Below are positions 1-9,626 of a stretch of DNA of 22,021 nucleotides, piece by piece. Each line of letters begins with the position of its first letter. Within the stretch, counting starts at the first letter, position 1. The translations under genes were made by a program, and so were the position numbers. The stretch is taken from the NCBI GenBank assembly GCA_009731375.1, contig BJOX01000083.1, positions 800,784-822,804 of the forward strand. The letters are read 5' to 3'. The notes beneath the pieces were generated by a model. It made no database searches and had not been told where the DNA came from. It saw nothing but the letters and a program-made list of their open reading frames with translations. The DNA comes from Paulinella micropora (taxonomy: Eukaryota > Cercozoa > Imbricatea > Euglyphida).

Positions 1-60
1 CCCCCCCCCCCCCCCCCTCCCGCGCACCCACCCACCCCCTCTCTCACACACACAAACATA
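1..60. repeat. poly-C and C-rich low-complexity start
   Basis: The window opens with 17 C residues, then CCCA-type and CACA-type runs. It is low-complexity sequence and may be a contig-end artefact. Confidence 0.8.
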
Positions 61-176
61 CTTACAGCCTTCGGAAGTTCATGGGTTCAATCTCGGTTTC
101 CCAAGCGTTGTTGTCTTGGTCAAAACAAATCACTGAGGACTGATAAGACGTGTCTGTGTTGCCCGTATCATGCCCA
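61..176 (+). mobile_element. Possible tRNA-derived SINE fragment (unit E)
   Basis: This non-repetitive stretch contains GGGTTCAATCTCGG at about 82-95, close to a pol III B-box (GGTTCRANNCC). It is followed by GTCTTGGTCAAAACAAATCA, which resembles the GGGCAAG...ACTT block that follows the B-box in many invertebrate tRNA-type SINEs. The part from about 106 to 176 recurs in degraded form at 238-294 (inverted), 561-617, 700-776 and 780-815. No A-box or 5' head is visible. The SINE assignment is inference from motif order and it could be an unrelated minisatellite unit. Confidence 0.4.
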
Positions 177-180
177 CCTA

Positions 181-237
181 CAATATACATACATACATAC
201 ATACATACATACATACATACATACATACATACATACA
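181..237. repeat. (ACAT)n microsatellite
   Basis: Near-perfect CATA tetranucleotide repeat. The open frames through it (HTYI repeats) are translated microsatellite. Confidence 0.95.
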
Positions 238-399
238 TAGGTGCTCAGATACGTGCAACACGGAATGTCTTATCAGTCCTCAGAGATTCGATACATACAT
301 ACATACATACATACATACATACATACATACATACATACATACATGCATACATATGTACATGCATCTATGTACGTATTTTAGCTAGGTAGGTAAGGTATG

Positions 400-433
<34 letters not shown>

Positions 434-617
434 TGCATGTATGTATGTAAGTATGTATGTATGTATGTATGAATGTGTATGTATGTATGTATGTATGTAT
501 GTATGCATGCATGTATGTATGTATGCATGTATGTATGTATGTATGTATGTATGTATGTATGTATCGAATCTCTGAGGACTGATAAGACATTCCGTGTTGC
601 ACGTATCTAACCACCTA
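238..617. repeat. Long imperfect inverted repeat built from unit E and CATA/TATG tracts
   Basis: The 57-bp unit at 238-294 is the reverse complement of 561-617, with two mismatches seen by eye. Each is flanked on the inside by complementary tracts, (ACAT)n at 295-345 and (TATG)n at about 400-560. The whole can therefore fold into one long hairpin around the non-repetitive centre TTTTAGCTAGGTAGGTAAGG near 376-395. Tract lengths on the two sides differ. Confidence 0.85.
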
Positions 618-623
618 TGTATG

Positions 624-660
<37 letters not shown>

Positions 661-850
661 GTAAGTATGTATGTATGTATGTATGTATGTATGAAGATAT
701 GTATGAGTTTTGGTCAAAGCAAATCACTGAGAACTGATAAGACGCGTCAGTGTTGCATGTACCATGCACACCTATGTATGACGTCAGTGTTGCATGTATC
801 ATCCACACCTATGTATGACAATATGTATTGTGGCTAGGTAGGTAAGTAGG
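618..850. repeat. (TATG)n tract and two further unit E fragments
   Basis: (GTAT)n runs from 618 to about 690. From 700 to 776 there is a copy of unit E (TTGGTCAAAGCAAATCACTG, ACTGATAAGACG). A truncated tandem repeat of its last 35 bases (GTCAGTGTTGCATGTA, CCACACCTATGTATGA) follows at 780-818. These copies are direct relative to the one at 106-176. Confidence 0.75.
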
Positions 851-1196
851 TATGTATGTATGTATGTATGTATGTATGTACGTATGTATGTATGTATGCA
901 TGTATGTATGTATGTACGTATGTATGTATGTATGTATGCATGTACATATGCATGTATGTATGTATGTATGTATGTAGGTGTGTGTGTGTGTGTGTGCATG
1001 TATGTGTGTATGTATGTGTGTATGTATGTATTTATGTATGTATGCATGTATGCATGTATGTATGTATGTATGTATGTATGTATGAATGTATGCATGTATG
1101 TATGTATGTTTGCATTTATGTATGTGTGTATGCATGTATGCATGTATGCATGCATGCATGCATGCATGTATGTATGTATGTATGTATGTATGTATG

Positions 1197-1227
<31 letters not shown>

Positions 1228-1230
1228 ATA
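851..1230. repeat. (TATG)n microsatellite with GTGT and GCAT variants
   Basis: TATG repeats with interruptions by GTGTGT (about 978-998) and ATGC/CATG (about 1128-1168). It ends in a short (TA)n at 1226-1238. MYVC/HTYI frames on both strands are repeat translation. Confidence 0.95.
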
Positions 1231-1239
1231 TATATATTA

Positions 1240-1241
1240 AT

Positions 1242-1293
<52 letters not shown>

Positions 1294-1300
1294 TAGATAG
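1240..1300. repeat. (GATA)n microsatellite
   Basis: GATA repeat on the + strand, ending at a non-repetitive island at 1301. Confidence 0.95.
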
Positions 1301-1336
1301 ATGTAGGTATGCTCAACGGGAAAATCTATGTAGCCG
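1301..1336 (+). other. Kelch-like exon fragment, LNGKIYVAG (copy 1)
   Basis: This is a non-repetitive island between a GATA tract and a TATC tract. On the + strand it reads [10 protein letters not shown], which matches a Kelch blade segment (commonly hydrophobic-LNGK-(I/L)-Y-x-x-GG). The coding part is followed by G|GTATCA at 1337, a usable 5' splice site. Just ahead is GATGTAG|GT, a possible acceptor without a good pyrimidine tract. A second copy on the opposite strand at 2283-2329 encodes the same ten residues with only third-position differences. Only about 12 residues are present, so the family call is tentative. Confidence 0.45.
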
Positions 1337-1358
1337 GTATCATACATACATGCATACA

Positions 1359-2275
<917 letters not shown>

Positions 2276-2282
2276 TCAATAC

Positions 2283-2329
2283 CTGCGACATAAATTTTCC
2301 CATTCAGCACACCTGCAACTGCACCAAAC
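2283..2329 (-). CDS. Kelch-like exon, [16 protein letters not shown] (copy 2)
   Basis: On the minus strand a pyrimidine-rich (TATC)n tract leads into TTTGTTAG|G, a good 3' splice site. After it comes an open stretch reading [16 protein letters not shown] and then GCAG|GTATTG, a good 5' splice site. The predicted exon is 47 nt. The peptide fits a Kelch repeat strand ending in the GG doublet, with the second Gly codon split by the intron. Against copy 1 at 1301-1336, all ten residues of [10 protein letters not shown] are the same although six codons differ (CTC/CTG, AAC/AAT, ATC/ATT, GTA/GTC, GCC/GCA, ATC/ATT). No neighbouring exon could be assigned. It may be a functional microexon or a decayed fragment. 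Confidence 0.45.
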
Positions 2330-2342
2330 CTAACAAACATGT

Positions 2343-2383
<41 letters not shown>

Positions 2384-2394
2384 ATTAGATAAAT

Positions 2395-2427
<33 letters not shown>

Positions 2428-2505
2428 GGATAGATAGATAGATAGATAGATTAGATAGATTAGATAGATTAGATAGATAGATAGATAAACAGATAGATAG
2501 ATAGG
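2343..2505. repeat. (GATA)n with TTAGATA variants
   Basis: GATA repeat with several AGATTAGATAGATT interruptions near 2383-2400 and 2449-2470. Confidence 0.95.
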
Positions 2506-2762
2506 TTGGCAGCTATATAGGTAGGTAAGAAGATAAGATACGGACGATAGCAAAGCGATAGGTAAGATATGATAGATACATGAGTACGTACCGATGGGCA
2601 GACATAGCGGTGATATAGGATATAGATACATGACTGATTACCGATGCGCAGAGATAGGGGGGATATAGGTGAGATATAGATACGTGACTGATTACCGATG
2701 CGCAGAGATAGGGGATATAGGTGAGATAGATACATGACTGATTACCGATGCGCAGATAGGAG
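2506..2762. repeat. Minisatellite of about 50 bp (CCGATGCGCAGAGATAGG unit)
   Basis: Unit TGACTGATTACCGATGCGCA + GAGATAGGGG + ATATAGGTGAGATAGATAC occurs about three times (2632, 2688, 2735). A diverged fourth copy (GTACCGATGGGCAGACATAG) is near 2586. A fifth relative (GTACCGGTGAGCAGGCATGG) is at 4087-4106. On the minus strand the units read LRIGNQS, LRIGNQS, LRIGNQS, LPIGTYS and LLTGTDS. 2506-2585 is diverged GATA-like sequence with no recognised gene. Confidence 0.75.

Positions 2763-2804
<42 letters not shown>
2763..2804. repeat. (GATA)n microsatellite
   Basis: GATA repeat adjoining the 3' end of family B copy 1. Confidence 0.95.
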
Positions 2805-2807
<3 letters not shown>

Positions 2808-2883
2808 GAGATGTCGCAAAGGAATGTAGTCCTTGCAAAGGAACGCAGTTTCACATCAAACAATAATTTGTGTACTGTGCATG
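2805..2883 (-). mobile_element. Family B retroelement fragment, copy B1
   Basis: It begins GATGAGATGTCGCAAAGGAA directly after a GATA tract and stops after GTGTACTGTGCAT, followed again by GATA. It matches 9189-9267, 10829-10905 and 12016-12094. Read on the minus strand it is the last 79 bases of the element with a (TATC)n tail, that is, a heavily 5'-truncated copy. No coding capacity. Confidence 0.75.
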
Positions 2884-2946
<63 letters not shown>

Positions 2947-3082
2947 TTGTTGAAAGATGGGTAGGAGGTAGGTAGGTAGGTGGATAAGATAGATAAGATA
3001 GATAAGATAGATAAGATAACGTAGATATATACATACGTACCTATGTACAGGAATAGGAGTAACCTGCTCTCAACTAGTGCGT

Positions 3083-3136
<54 letters not shown>

Positions 3137-3156
3137 GGTGGGTAGGTAGATAGATA
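2884..3156. repeat. GATA, (AGATA)n-like and (AG)n tracts with one unique island
   Basis: GATA at 2884-2945, then GGTA and TAAGATAGA repeats to 3017, a unique island at 3018-3084, (AG)n at 3085-3133 and GGTA/GATA to 3156. On the minus strand the island reads DALVESR before AGCAG|GTTACT, so it is weakly exon-like. No family is recognised. Confidence 0.7.
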
Positions 3157-3697
3157 GATGAGATATCGACTAATGTCAGAAAAAAGGAGCTTCTGATTTC
3201 GTCAACCAAGGAAGTCTGTAAAGTATTGACCCGATGCCCAGCTAAGCCGTGATGTTTGCACGGAAGGGACTGATACAGGCGATACCAAAGCTCCCTAGTA
3301 CCAGGCGGGGCCAGGGCTCGTTCCATAAGCGCCCCTTGCAGAACGAGCTCCCACCTCCATTACAGAGGGCCCAGTAAGCAGATGGAGTTTCGAGACTGTT
3401 CGACAGTCTAGTATAAACCGACAGAGCACTGTGGGTTTTATTCCGGGCTCAACAAGCGAGAAAGGGCACCCTGAGGGAACAGGATTGTGCTTCCCGTCGC
3501 TATTTCGGCATGTGACTCATAGGCGTATGGCTAGGCACACATAAGGCACCCCACCACGGGCCCAGCACACCCACACCATCCCCTAATTCTCTGTCTGTCG
3601 ACAGATGGCACCCATTTCAAAAAAACCAAGCCCAAGGGAGGGTCAGTGACACCTCAAGTGGCCTTGGTTCACTTCGTGGAGTAAGTGATGAGATCAA
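3157..3697 (-). mobile_element. Family A element, full-length copy A1
   Basis: This is the longest form of the dispersed repeat, about 541 bp. It starts at GATGAGATATCGACTAATGT against a GATA tract and ends at GTAAGTGATGAGATCAA, again before GATA. Near-identical copies are at 7297, 7842 (truncated), 9980, 10526 (deleted), 11647 (truncated), 15552, 16551, 16820, 19473 and 21846. Internal landmarks are an inverted repeat AGACTGT-TCG-ACAGTCT and a 12-bp palindrome TCTGTCGACAGA (3594-3605). Minus-strand orientation is inferred from the shared 3' end with family B, which carries an endonuclease remnant. A short frame beginning [15 protein letters not shown] recurs with the copies, but no domain is recognised. 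It could be a SINE-like or non-autonomous LINE-derived element. Confidence 0.75.
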
Positions 3698-3712
3698 AAA
3701 GATAGATAGATG

Positions 3713-3771
<59 letters not shown>

Positions 3772-3843
3772 TGATGGATAGATAGATAGATAGATGGATG
3801 GATTGCTAGATAGATAGATAGATGGATGGATAGATAGGTAGGT

Positions 3844-3912
<69 letters not shown>

Positions 3913-3913
3913 C

Positions 3914-3954
<41 letters not shown>

Positions 3955-3960
3955 CGTAGG

Positions 3961-4010
<50 letters not shown>

Positions 4011-4086
4011 TAGGTAAAAGTATGAGATAGGTATGATAGATAAGATAGATAAGGTAGGTAAGATGGATAAGATATAGATGAATCTG
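3698..4086. repeat. (GATA)n tract with GGAT, GACA and AAGATAG variants
   Basis: GATA repeat with scattered GGAT and a GACAGATA at about 3911. It ends in AAGATAGATAAGG-type pentamers and hexamers at 4030-4080. No gene. Confidence 0.9.
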
Positions 4087-4954
4087 TACCGGTGAGCAGG
4101 CATGGGTTGGACCTGTTCCCAGCTTTTGCCCCGATAACGCTCTACTGCCTGAAAATGAACTTATGTATGTATGTATGTATATATGTATGTATGTTCCCAG
4201 CTGTTGCCTCGATAACGCTCTACCGCCTGAAGATGGAACGTATGTATGGATCTATGTATGTATGTATGTATGTATGTTTCCAGCTGTTGCCTCGATAACG
4301 CTCTACCGCTTGAAGATGGAACGTATGTATGGATCTACGTATGTATGTATGTATGTATGTATGTTCCCAGCTGTTGCCTCGATAAAGCTCTACTGCCTGA
4401 ACATCAACGTATGTATGGATCTATGTATGTATGTATGTATGTATGTATGTATGTATGTTCCCAGCTGTTGCCTCCTCTACTGCCTGAACATCAACGTATG
4501 TATGTATGTATGTATGTATGTTCCCAGCTGTTGCCTCGATAACGCTCCACTGCCTGAACATGAAGGTATGTATGGATCTATGTATGCATTTATGTATGTA
4601 TGTGTATGTATGTATGTATGTATGTATGTATGTATGTATGTATGTTCCCAGCTGTTGCCTCGATAGCGCTCTACTGCCTGAACATCAACGTATGTATGTA
4701 TGTATGTATGTATGTTCCCAGCTGTTGCCTCGATAACGCTCTACTGCCTGAAGATGGAACGTATGTATGTATGTATGTATGTATGTATGTATGTATGTAT
4801 GTATGTTCCCAGCTGTTGCCTCGATAACGCTCTACTGCCTGAAAATGAACGTATGTATGGATCTATGTATGTATGTGTGTATGTATGTATGTATGTATGT
4901 TCCCAGCTGTTGCCTCGATAACGCTCTACTGCCTGAAGATGAACGTATGTATGG

Positions 4955-4987
<33 letters not shown>

Positions 4988-5165
4988 TGTATGTTCCCAG
5001 CTGTTGCCTCGGTAACGCTCTACTGCCTGAAAATGAACGTATGTATGGATCTATGTATGTATGTATGTATGTATGTATGTATGTATGCATGTATGTATGT
5101 TCCCAGCTGTTGCCTCGATAACGCTCCACTGCCTGAACATGAACGTATGTATGGATCTATTTATG

Positions 5166-5199
<34 letters not shown>

Positions 5200-5910
5200 T
5201 GTTCCAAGCTGTTGCCTCGATAACGCTCTACTGCCTGAAAATGAACGTATGTATGGATCTATGTATGTATGTATGTATGTATGTTCCCAGCTGTTGCCTC
5301 GATAACGCTCTACTGCCTGAAGATCAACGTATGTATGTATGTATGTATGTATGTATGTATGTATGTATGTTCCCAGCTATTGCCTCGGTAACGCTCTACT
5401 GCCTGAAAATGAACGTATGTATGGATCTATGTATGTATGTATGTATGTATGTATGTATGTATGCATGTATGCATGTTCCCAGCTGTTGCCTCGATAACGC
5501 TCTACTGCCTGAAAATGAACGTATGTATGGATCTATGTATGTATGTATGTATGTATGTATGTTCCCAGTTGCCTCGATAACGCTCTACTGCCTGAAAATG
5601 AACGTATGTATGTATGTATGTATGTACGTATGTATGTTCCCAGCTGTTGCCTCGATAACGCTCTACTGCCTGAAGATGAACGTATGTATGGATCTATGTA
5701 TGTACGTACGTATGTATGTATGTATGTATGTATGTATGTATGTATGTATGTATGTATGTTCCCAGCTGTTGCCTCGATAACGCTCTACTGCCTGAACATC
5801 AACGTATGTATGGATCTATGTATGTATGTATGTATGTATGTATGTATTTATGTATGTATGCTGCAAGCTATTGTCTCGATAACGCTCTACTGCCTGCAGA
5901 TGGACGCACG
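4087..5910. repeat. Composite minisatellite: about 20 conserved cores alternating with (TATG)n
   Basis: A core of about 45-50 bp (TTCCCAGCTGTTGCCTCGAT, AACGCTCTACTGCCTGAA, then a variable A[AGC]AT[GC]AACG) repeats near 4117, 4193, 4276, 4363, 4457, 4519, 4643, 4713, 4804, 4899, 4992, 5099, 5201, 5283, 5369, 5475, 5560, 5636, 5758 and 5861. Spacers are (TATG)n of 3 to 13 units, often with GGATCTA inside, so the period varies from about 62 to 124 bp. Copy 5 lacks about 9 bp of the core, copy 17 lacks about 4 bp and the last copy is the most diverged. The + strand frame PSCCLDNALLPE(D/H/N)(E/Q/G) is open in single units but changes frame from unit to unit. Confidence 0.9.
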
Positions 5911-6112
5911 TATGTATGTATGTATGTATGTATGCATGCATGCATGTATGCATGCATGTACGTACGTTACGTACGTACGTTACGTTACATACGTTACGTT
6001 ACGTACGTTACGTTACGTTACGTGCGTACGTATGTACCGTACGTACCGTACGTACGTACGTATGTACATACGTACGTACGTATGTATGTATGTATGTATG
6101 TATGTATGTATG
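5911..6112. repeat. (TATG)n grading into an ACGT/GTAC-rich tract
   Basis: TATG repeats pass through CATG into TACGTACGTTACG repeats (about 5958-6078), then return to TATG. The ACGT words are self-complementary and CpG-bearing, unlike the rest of the window. Confidence 0.9.
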
Positions 6113-6170
6113 TACCTTGAGGTGTTTGCGGTTTGCGTTTTTGCCCCCAATAACGTAAATTGTTCCTTGC
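6113..6170. other. Unique island
   Basis: Non-repetitive sequence (TTGAGGTGTTTGCGGTTTGC and onward) between the ACGT tract and the ATCAC tract. No gene or element is recognised. Confidence 0.5.
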
Positions 6171-6430
6171 TACATCACATCACATCACATCACATCACAT
6201 CACGTCACATCACATCACATCACATCACGTCACATCACGTCACATCACATCACATCACATCACATCACGTCACATCACGTCAACATCACATCAACATCAC
6301 ATCAACATCACCTCACCTCACATCACCTCACCTCACCTCACCTCACCTCACATCACCTCACCTCACATCACCTCACCTCACCTCACCTCACTTCACATCA
6401 CATCACATCACATCACATCACATCACATCA
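6171..6430. repeat. (ATCAC)n / (CCTCA)n pentanucleotide satellite
   Basis: Tandem ACATC pentamers with ACGTC variants, then AACATC hexamers near 6281-6310, CACCT pentamers to about 6392, and a return to ACATC. TSHHI and TSPHL frames are repeat translation. Confidence 0.95.
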
Positions 6431-6507
6431 TAGATACTGAAGGTACCAGTACAGCATATGCAAACGCGTAACGACCGACGTTCATGCCCTACATACATAA
6501 CATAATA
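6431..6507. other. Unique island
   Basis: About 70 non-repetitive bases (ACTGAAGGTACCAGTACAGC, GCAAACGCGTAACGACC). No family is recognised on either strand. Confidence 0.5.
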
Positions 6508-6985
6508 TACATACATACATACATACATACATACATACATACATACATACATACATACATACATACATACATACATACATACATACATACATACATACAT
6601 ACATACATACATACATACATACAAACATACATACAAACATACATACATACATACATACATAAGTACATACGTACATACATACATACATACATACATACAT
6701 ACATACGTACGTATGTACGTACGTACATACATACATACATACATACATACATACATACATACATACATACATACACACACACACAATACACACACATACA
6801 TACATAAATACATACATACATACATACATACAGACATACAGACATACATACATGCATACATGCATACATACATACATACATACAAACATACATACATAAA
6901 TTACATACATACATTACATACATTACATACACACATACGTACATACATATATACATACACAAACACACACACAGACACACACACA
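6508..6985. repeat. (ACAT)n microsatellite with ACGT and ACAC variants
   Basis: CATA repeat with a short GTACGTATGTACGTACGTAC palindromic patch near 6705-6726 and CACACA patches near 6775-6796 and 6960-6985. Confidence 0.95.
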
Positions 6986-7018
6986 AGATGTACCAGGACA
7001 CTTTCCCACGTATCCTCT
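6986..7018 (-). other. Kelch-like exon fragment, EDTWESVLVHL (short copy)
   Basis: On the minus strand the island reads E-D-T-W-E-S-V-L-V-H-L. It is the same as the 3' half of the island at 7155-7222. The (D/N)TWE.V pattern is typical of the outer strand of a Kelch blade. At the upstream end it is cut off by a CATA tract. Confidence 0.35.
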
Positions 7019-7154
7019 TAACATACATACATACATACATACATATATACATACATACATACGTACATACATATATACATACACAAACACACACACACAT
7101 ATACATACATATATATATACATATATATATAATACATATATATATATATATATA
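7019..7154. repeat. (ACAT)n and (TA)n tract
   Basis: CATA repeats, then CACACA and TATATA runs, between the two copies of the TWES island. Confidence 0.9.
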
Positions 7155-7222
7155 CACAAGATGTACCAGGACACTTTCCCACGTATCCTCTCTGACGTTG
7201 TACCTGGAAACATACCACACTA
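7155..7222 (-). other. Kelch-like exon fragment, VVWYVSRYNVREDTWESVL
   Basis: The minus strand reads V-V-W-Y-V-S-R-Y-N-V-R-E-D-T-W-E-S-V-L, close to the Kelch consensus 'V-x-R-Y-(D/N)-x-x-x-(D/N)-x-W-x-x-(V/L)'. Position-by-position alignment with 8469-8530 gives [19 protein letters not shown], preceded in both cases by CAAACAA repeats. A partial tandem copy is at 6986-7018. About 22 codons are too few for a certain call. Confidence 0.4.
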
Positions 7223-7238
7223 CTTGTTTGCTTGTTTG

Positions 7239-7296
<58 letters not shown>
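7223..7296. repeat. (GATA)n microsatellite
   Basis: GATA tract abutting the 3' end of A2. Confidence 0.95.
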
Positions 7297-7299
<3 letters not shown>

Positions 7300-7839
7300 G
7301 AGATATCGACTAATGTCAGAAAAAGGAGCTTCTGATTTCGTCGACCAAGGAAGTCTGTGGGTAAAGTATTAACCCGATGCCCAGCTAAGCCGTGATATTT
7401 GCACGGAAGGGACTGATACAGGCGATACCAAAGCTCCCTAGTACCAGGCGGGGCCAGGGCTCGTTCCACAAGCGCCCCTTGCAGAACGAGCTCCCACCTC
7501 CATTACAGAGGGCCCAGTAAGCAGATGGAGTTTCGAGACTGTTCGACAGTCTAGTATAAACCGACAGAGCACTGTGGGTTTTATTCCGGGCTCAACAAGC
7601 GAGAAAGGGCACCCTGAGGGAACAGGATTGTGCTTCCCGTCGCTATTTCGGCATGTGACTTATAGGCGTATGGCTAGGCACACATAAGGCACCCCACCAC
7701 GGGCCCAGCACACCCACACCATCCCCTAATTCTCTGTCTGTCGACAGATGGCACCCATTTCAAAAAACCAAGCCCAAGGGAGGGTCAGTGACACCTCAAG
7801 TGGCCTTGGTTCACTCCGTGGAGTAAGTGATGAGATCAA
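7297..7839 (-). mobile_element. Family A element, full-length copy A2
   Basis: Full-length, near-identical to A1, with the same start GATGAGATATCG after GATA and the same end GATGAGATCAA. It is joined head to tail to A3 through CT only, with no GATA between, so A2 and A3 form a dimer. Confidence 0.75.
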
Positions 7840-7841
7840 CT

Positions 7842-8255
7842 GATGAGATATCGACTAATGTCAGAAAAAGGAGCTTCTGATTTCGTCGACCAAGGAAGTC
7901 TGTTGGTAAAGTATTAACCCGATGCCCAGCTAAGCCGTGATGTTTGCACGGAAGGGACTGATACAGGCGATACCAAAGCTCCCTAGTACCAGGCGGGGCC
8001 AGGGCTCGTTCCATAAGCGCCCCTTGCAGAACGAGCTCCCACCTCCATTACAGAGGACCCAGTAAGCAGATGGAGTTTCGAGACTGTTCGACAGTCTAGT
8101 ATAAACCGACAGAGCACTGTGGGTTTTATTCCGGGCTCAACAAGCGAGAAAGGGCACCCTGAGGGAACAGGATTGTGCTTCCCGTCGCTATTTCGGCATG
8201 TGACTTATAGGCGTATGACTAGGCACACATATGGCACCCCACCACGGGCCCAGCA
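7842..8255 (-). mobile_element. Family A element, truncated copy A3
   Basis: Starts at GATGAGATATCGACTAATGT and is near-identical to A1 until CGGGCCCAGC. It then breaks into AAAAGATAGATA. On the minus strand this is a 5' truncation of about 130 bp. Confidence 0.75.
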
Positions 8256-8331
<76 letters not shown>

Positions 8332-8369
8332 GTAGGTAGGTAGATAAGATAGATAGATAGATAGACAGA

Positions 8370-8468
<99 letters not shown>
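8256..8468. repeat. (GATA)n with GGTA and (CAGA)n variants
   Basis: GATA tract containing GGTAGGTA near 8330 and (CAGA)n near 8387-8412. Confidence 0.95.
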
Positions 8469-8530
8469 GCCAAGTACGTTTTCCCACCTACCCTCACCTA
8501 CCTTGTGCCCAGGTCCAGACCATAGCGTGT
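8469..8530 (-). other. Diverged relative of the 7155-7222 island (RWENVL)
   Basis: The minus strand reads [19 protein letters not shown], which aligns without gaps to the island at 7155-7222 (shared W, V, E, W, E, V, L). The adjacent CAAA repeat is also shared. It is probably the same ancestral exon, more decayed. Confidence 0.35.
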
Positions 8531-8593
8531 TGTTTGTTTGTATGTTTGTTTGTATGTTTGTTTGTATGTTTGTTTGTATGTTTGTTTGTTTGC

Positions 8594-8624
<31 letters not shown>

Positions 8625-8674
8625 CATACATACATAGATGCATATATATGTATATATATATATACATATAATAT

Positions 8675-8722
<48 letters not shown>

Positions 8723-8771
8723 GTAGGTAGGTAGGTAGATAGGTAGGTAGGTAGGCAGGTAGGTAGGTAGG

Positions 8772-8834
<63 letters not shown>

Positions 8835-8935
8835 ATAGATATATAGATATATAGATATATAGATATATATACAGGATATACATATATATACAGGTAGGTA
8901 GGTAGGTAGGTAGATAGATAGATAGATAGATAGAC

Positions 8936-8970
<35 letters not shown>

Positions 8971-9060
8971 GAGATAGATAGGTATATATATATATATATA
9001 TATAGGTAAGTAGGTAGGTAGGTAGGTAGGTAGGTAGACAGATCGATCGATCGATCGATC

Positions 9061-9107
<47 letters not shown>

Positions 9108-9120
9108 GGATAGATAGATG

Positions 9121-9177
<57 letters not shown>

Positions 9178-9188
9178 ATAGATGGATA
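8531..9188. repeat. (GTTT)n, (ACAT)n, (TA)n, GATA and GGTA tracts
   Basis: TTTGTTTGTATG dodecamers at 8526-8592, CATA at 8595-8636, AT-rich TATATATA at 8641-8680, then GATA and GGTA blocks with TA runs near 8840-8890 and 8984-9004, and a GATC run at 9042-9062. No gene is visible over these 650 bases. Confidence 0.9.
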
Positions 9189-9422
9189 GATGAGATGTCG
9201 CAAAGGAATGTAGTCCTTGCAAAGGAACGCAGTTTCACATCAAACAATAATTTGTGTACTGTGCATGTGTCCGGGATGGGAATCACGGGTAGACTGTGTT
9301 CTGGAAAAAGAAGAGGAGGAAGGACGTTGAAGAAAAAGGCAATCTAGGAATGGAGAGTGGGAGGATAAGGAAGAAGAGAAAGAAAAGGAAGCCGTTAGTC
9401 CAAGTGTTTTGAGCACCGTAAG
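9189..9422 (-). mobile_element. Family B retroelement fragment, copy B2
   Basis: Starts GATGAGATGTCGCAAAGGAA next to GATA and matches B3 and B4 until CACCGTAAG, then breaks into AAATAGATGGATAGATAG. On the minus strand it is the 3'-terminal 234 bp of element B. It includes the purine-rich block (GAAAAAGAAGAGGAGGAAGG, + strand) shared with B3 and B4. Confidence 0.75.
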
Positions 9423-9431
9423 AAATAGATG

Positions 9432-9478
<47 letters not shown>

Positions 9479-9487
9479 CGATAGATC

Positions 9488-9520
<33 letters not shown>

Positions 9521-9556
9521 GTAGGTAGGTAGATAGATAGATAGATAGATAGATAG
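9423..9556. repeat. (GATA)n with GATC and GGTA variants
   Basis: GATA repeat with two GATCGATA points near 9477-9489 and GGTAGGTA near 9520. Confidence 0.95.
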
Positions 9557-9626
9557 AAAGTTAGCAACCGTTCCATAGAAGCGTGAACGGCTTTGCGGTC
9601 GTTCTTCTTCCCCTCTCCTCCCTGGA
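9557..9626 (-). other. Exon-like unique island (KKNDRKAVHASMERLL)
   Basis: On the minus strand a TATCTATATCTATCTCCAG| acceptor-like sequence leads into an open frame reading G-G-E-G-K-K-N-D-R-K-A-V-H-A-S-M-E-R-L-L. No good 5' splice donor is seen before the GATA tract resumes. No family is recognised. Confidence 0.3.

Noticed and set aside
61-176. A complete tRNA gene around the B-box-like GGGTTCAATCTCGG
   Set aside because: No A-box or acceptor-stem pairing at the right distance. At best it is a SINE-derived remnant.
3223-3326. Recurring frame [17 protein letters not shown]... as a conserved small protein
   Set aside because: It appears only because family A copies are nearly identical. 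The frame runs into the GATA tail and matches no known domain that I recognise.
4163-5780. Frames of 70-240 codons through the 20-core minisatellite (PSCCLDNALLPE, FPAVASITLYCL)
   Set aside because: Successive cores fall in different frames and one of the three frames stops in most cores (QLLPR-stop). Spacers of variable length break any common frame.
4115-5910. CRISPR-like alternation of repeat and spacer
   Set aside because: The spacers are (TATG)n and not unique sequences. The unit is eukaryotic minisatellite and there are no cas genes.
6160-6471. Frame of TSHHI/TSPHL repeats
   Set aside because: Translated ATCAC/CCTCA pentamers, open in several frames.
8205-9286. Very long IYLS/YIYI frames of 230-330 codons on the minus strand
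   Set aside because: Pure GATA/GGTA/TA repeat translation, with short passages through family B and other islands in accidental frame.
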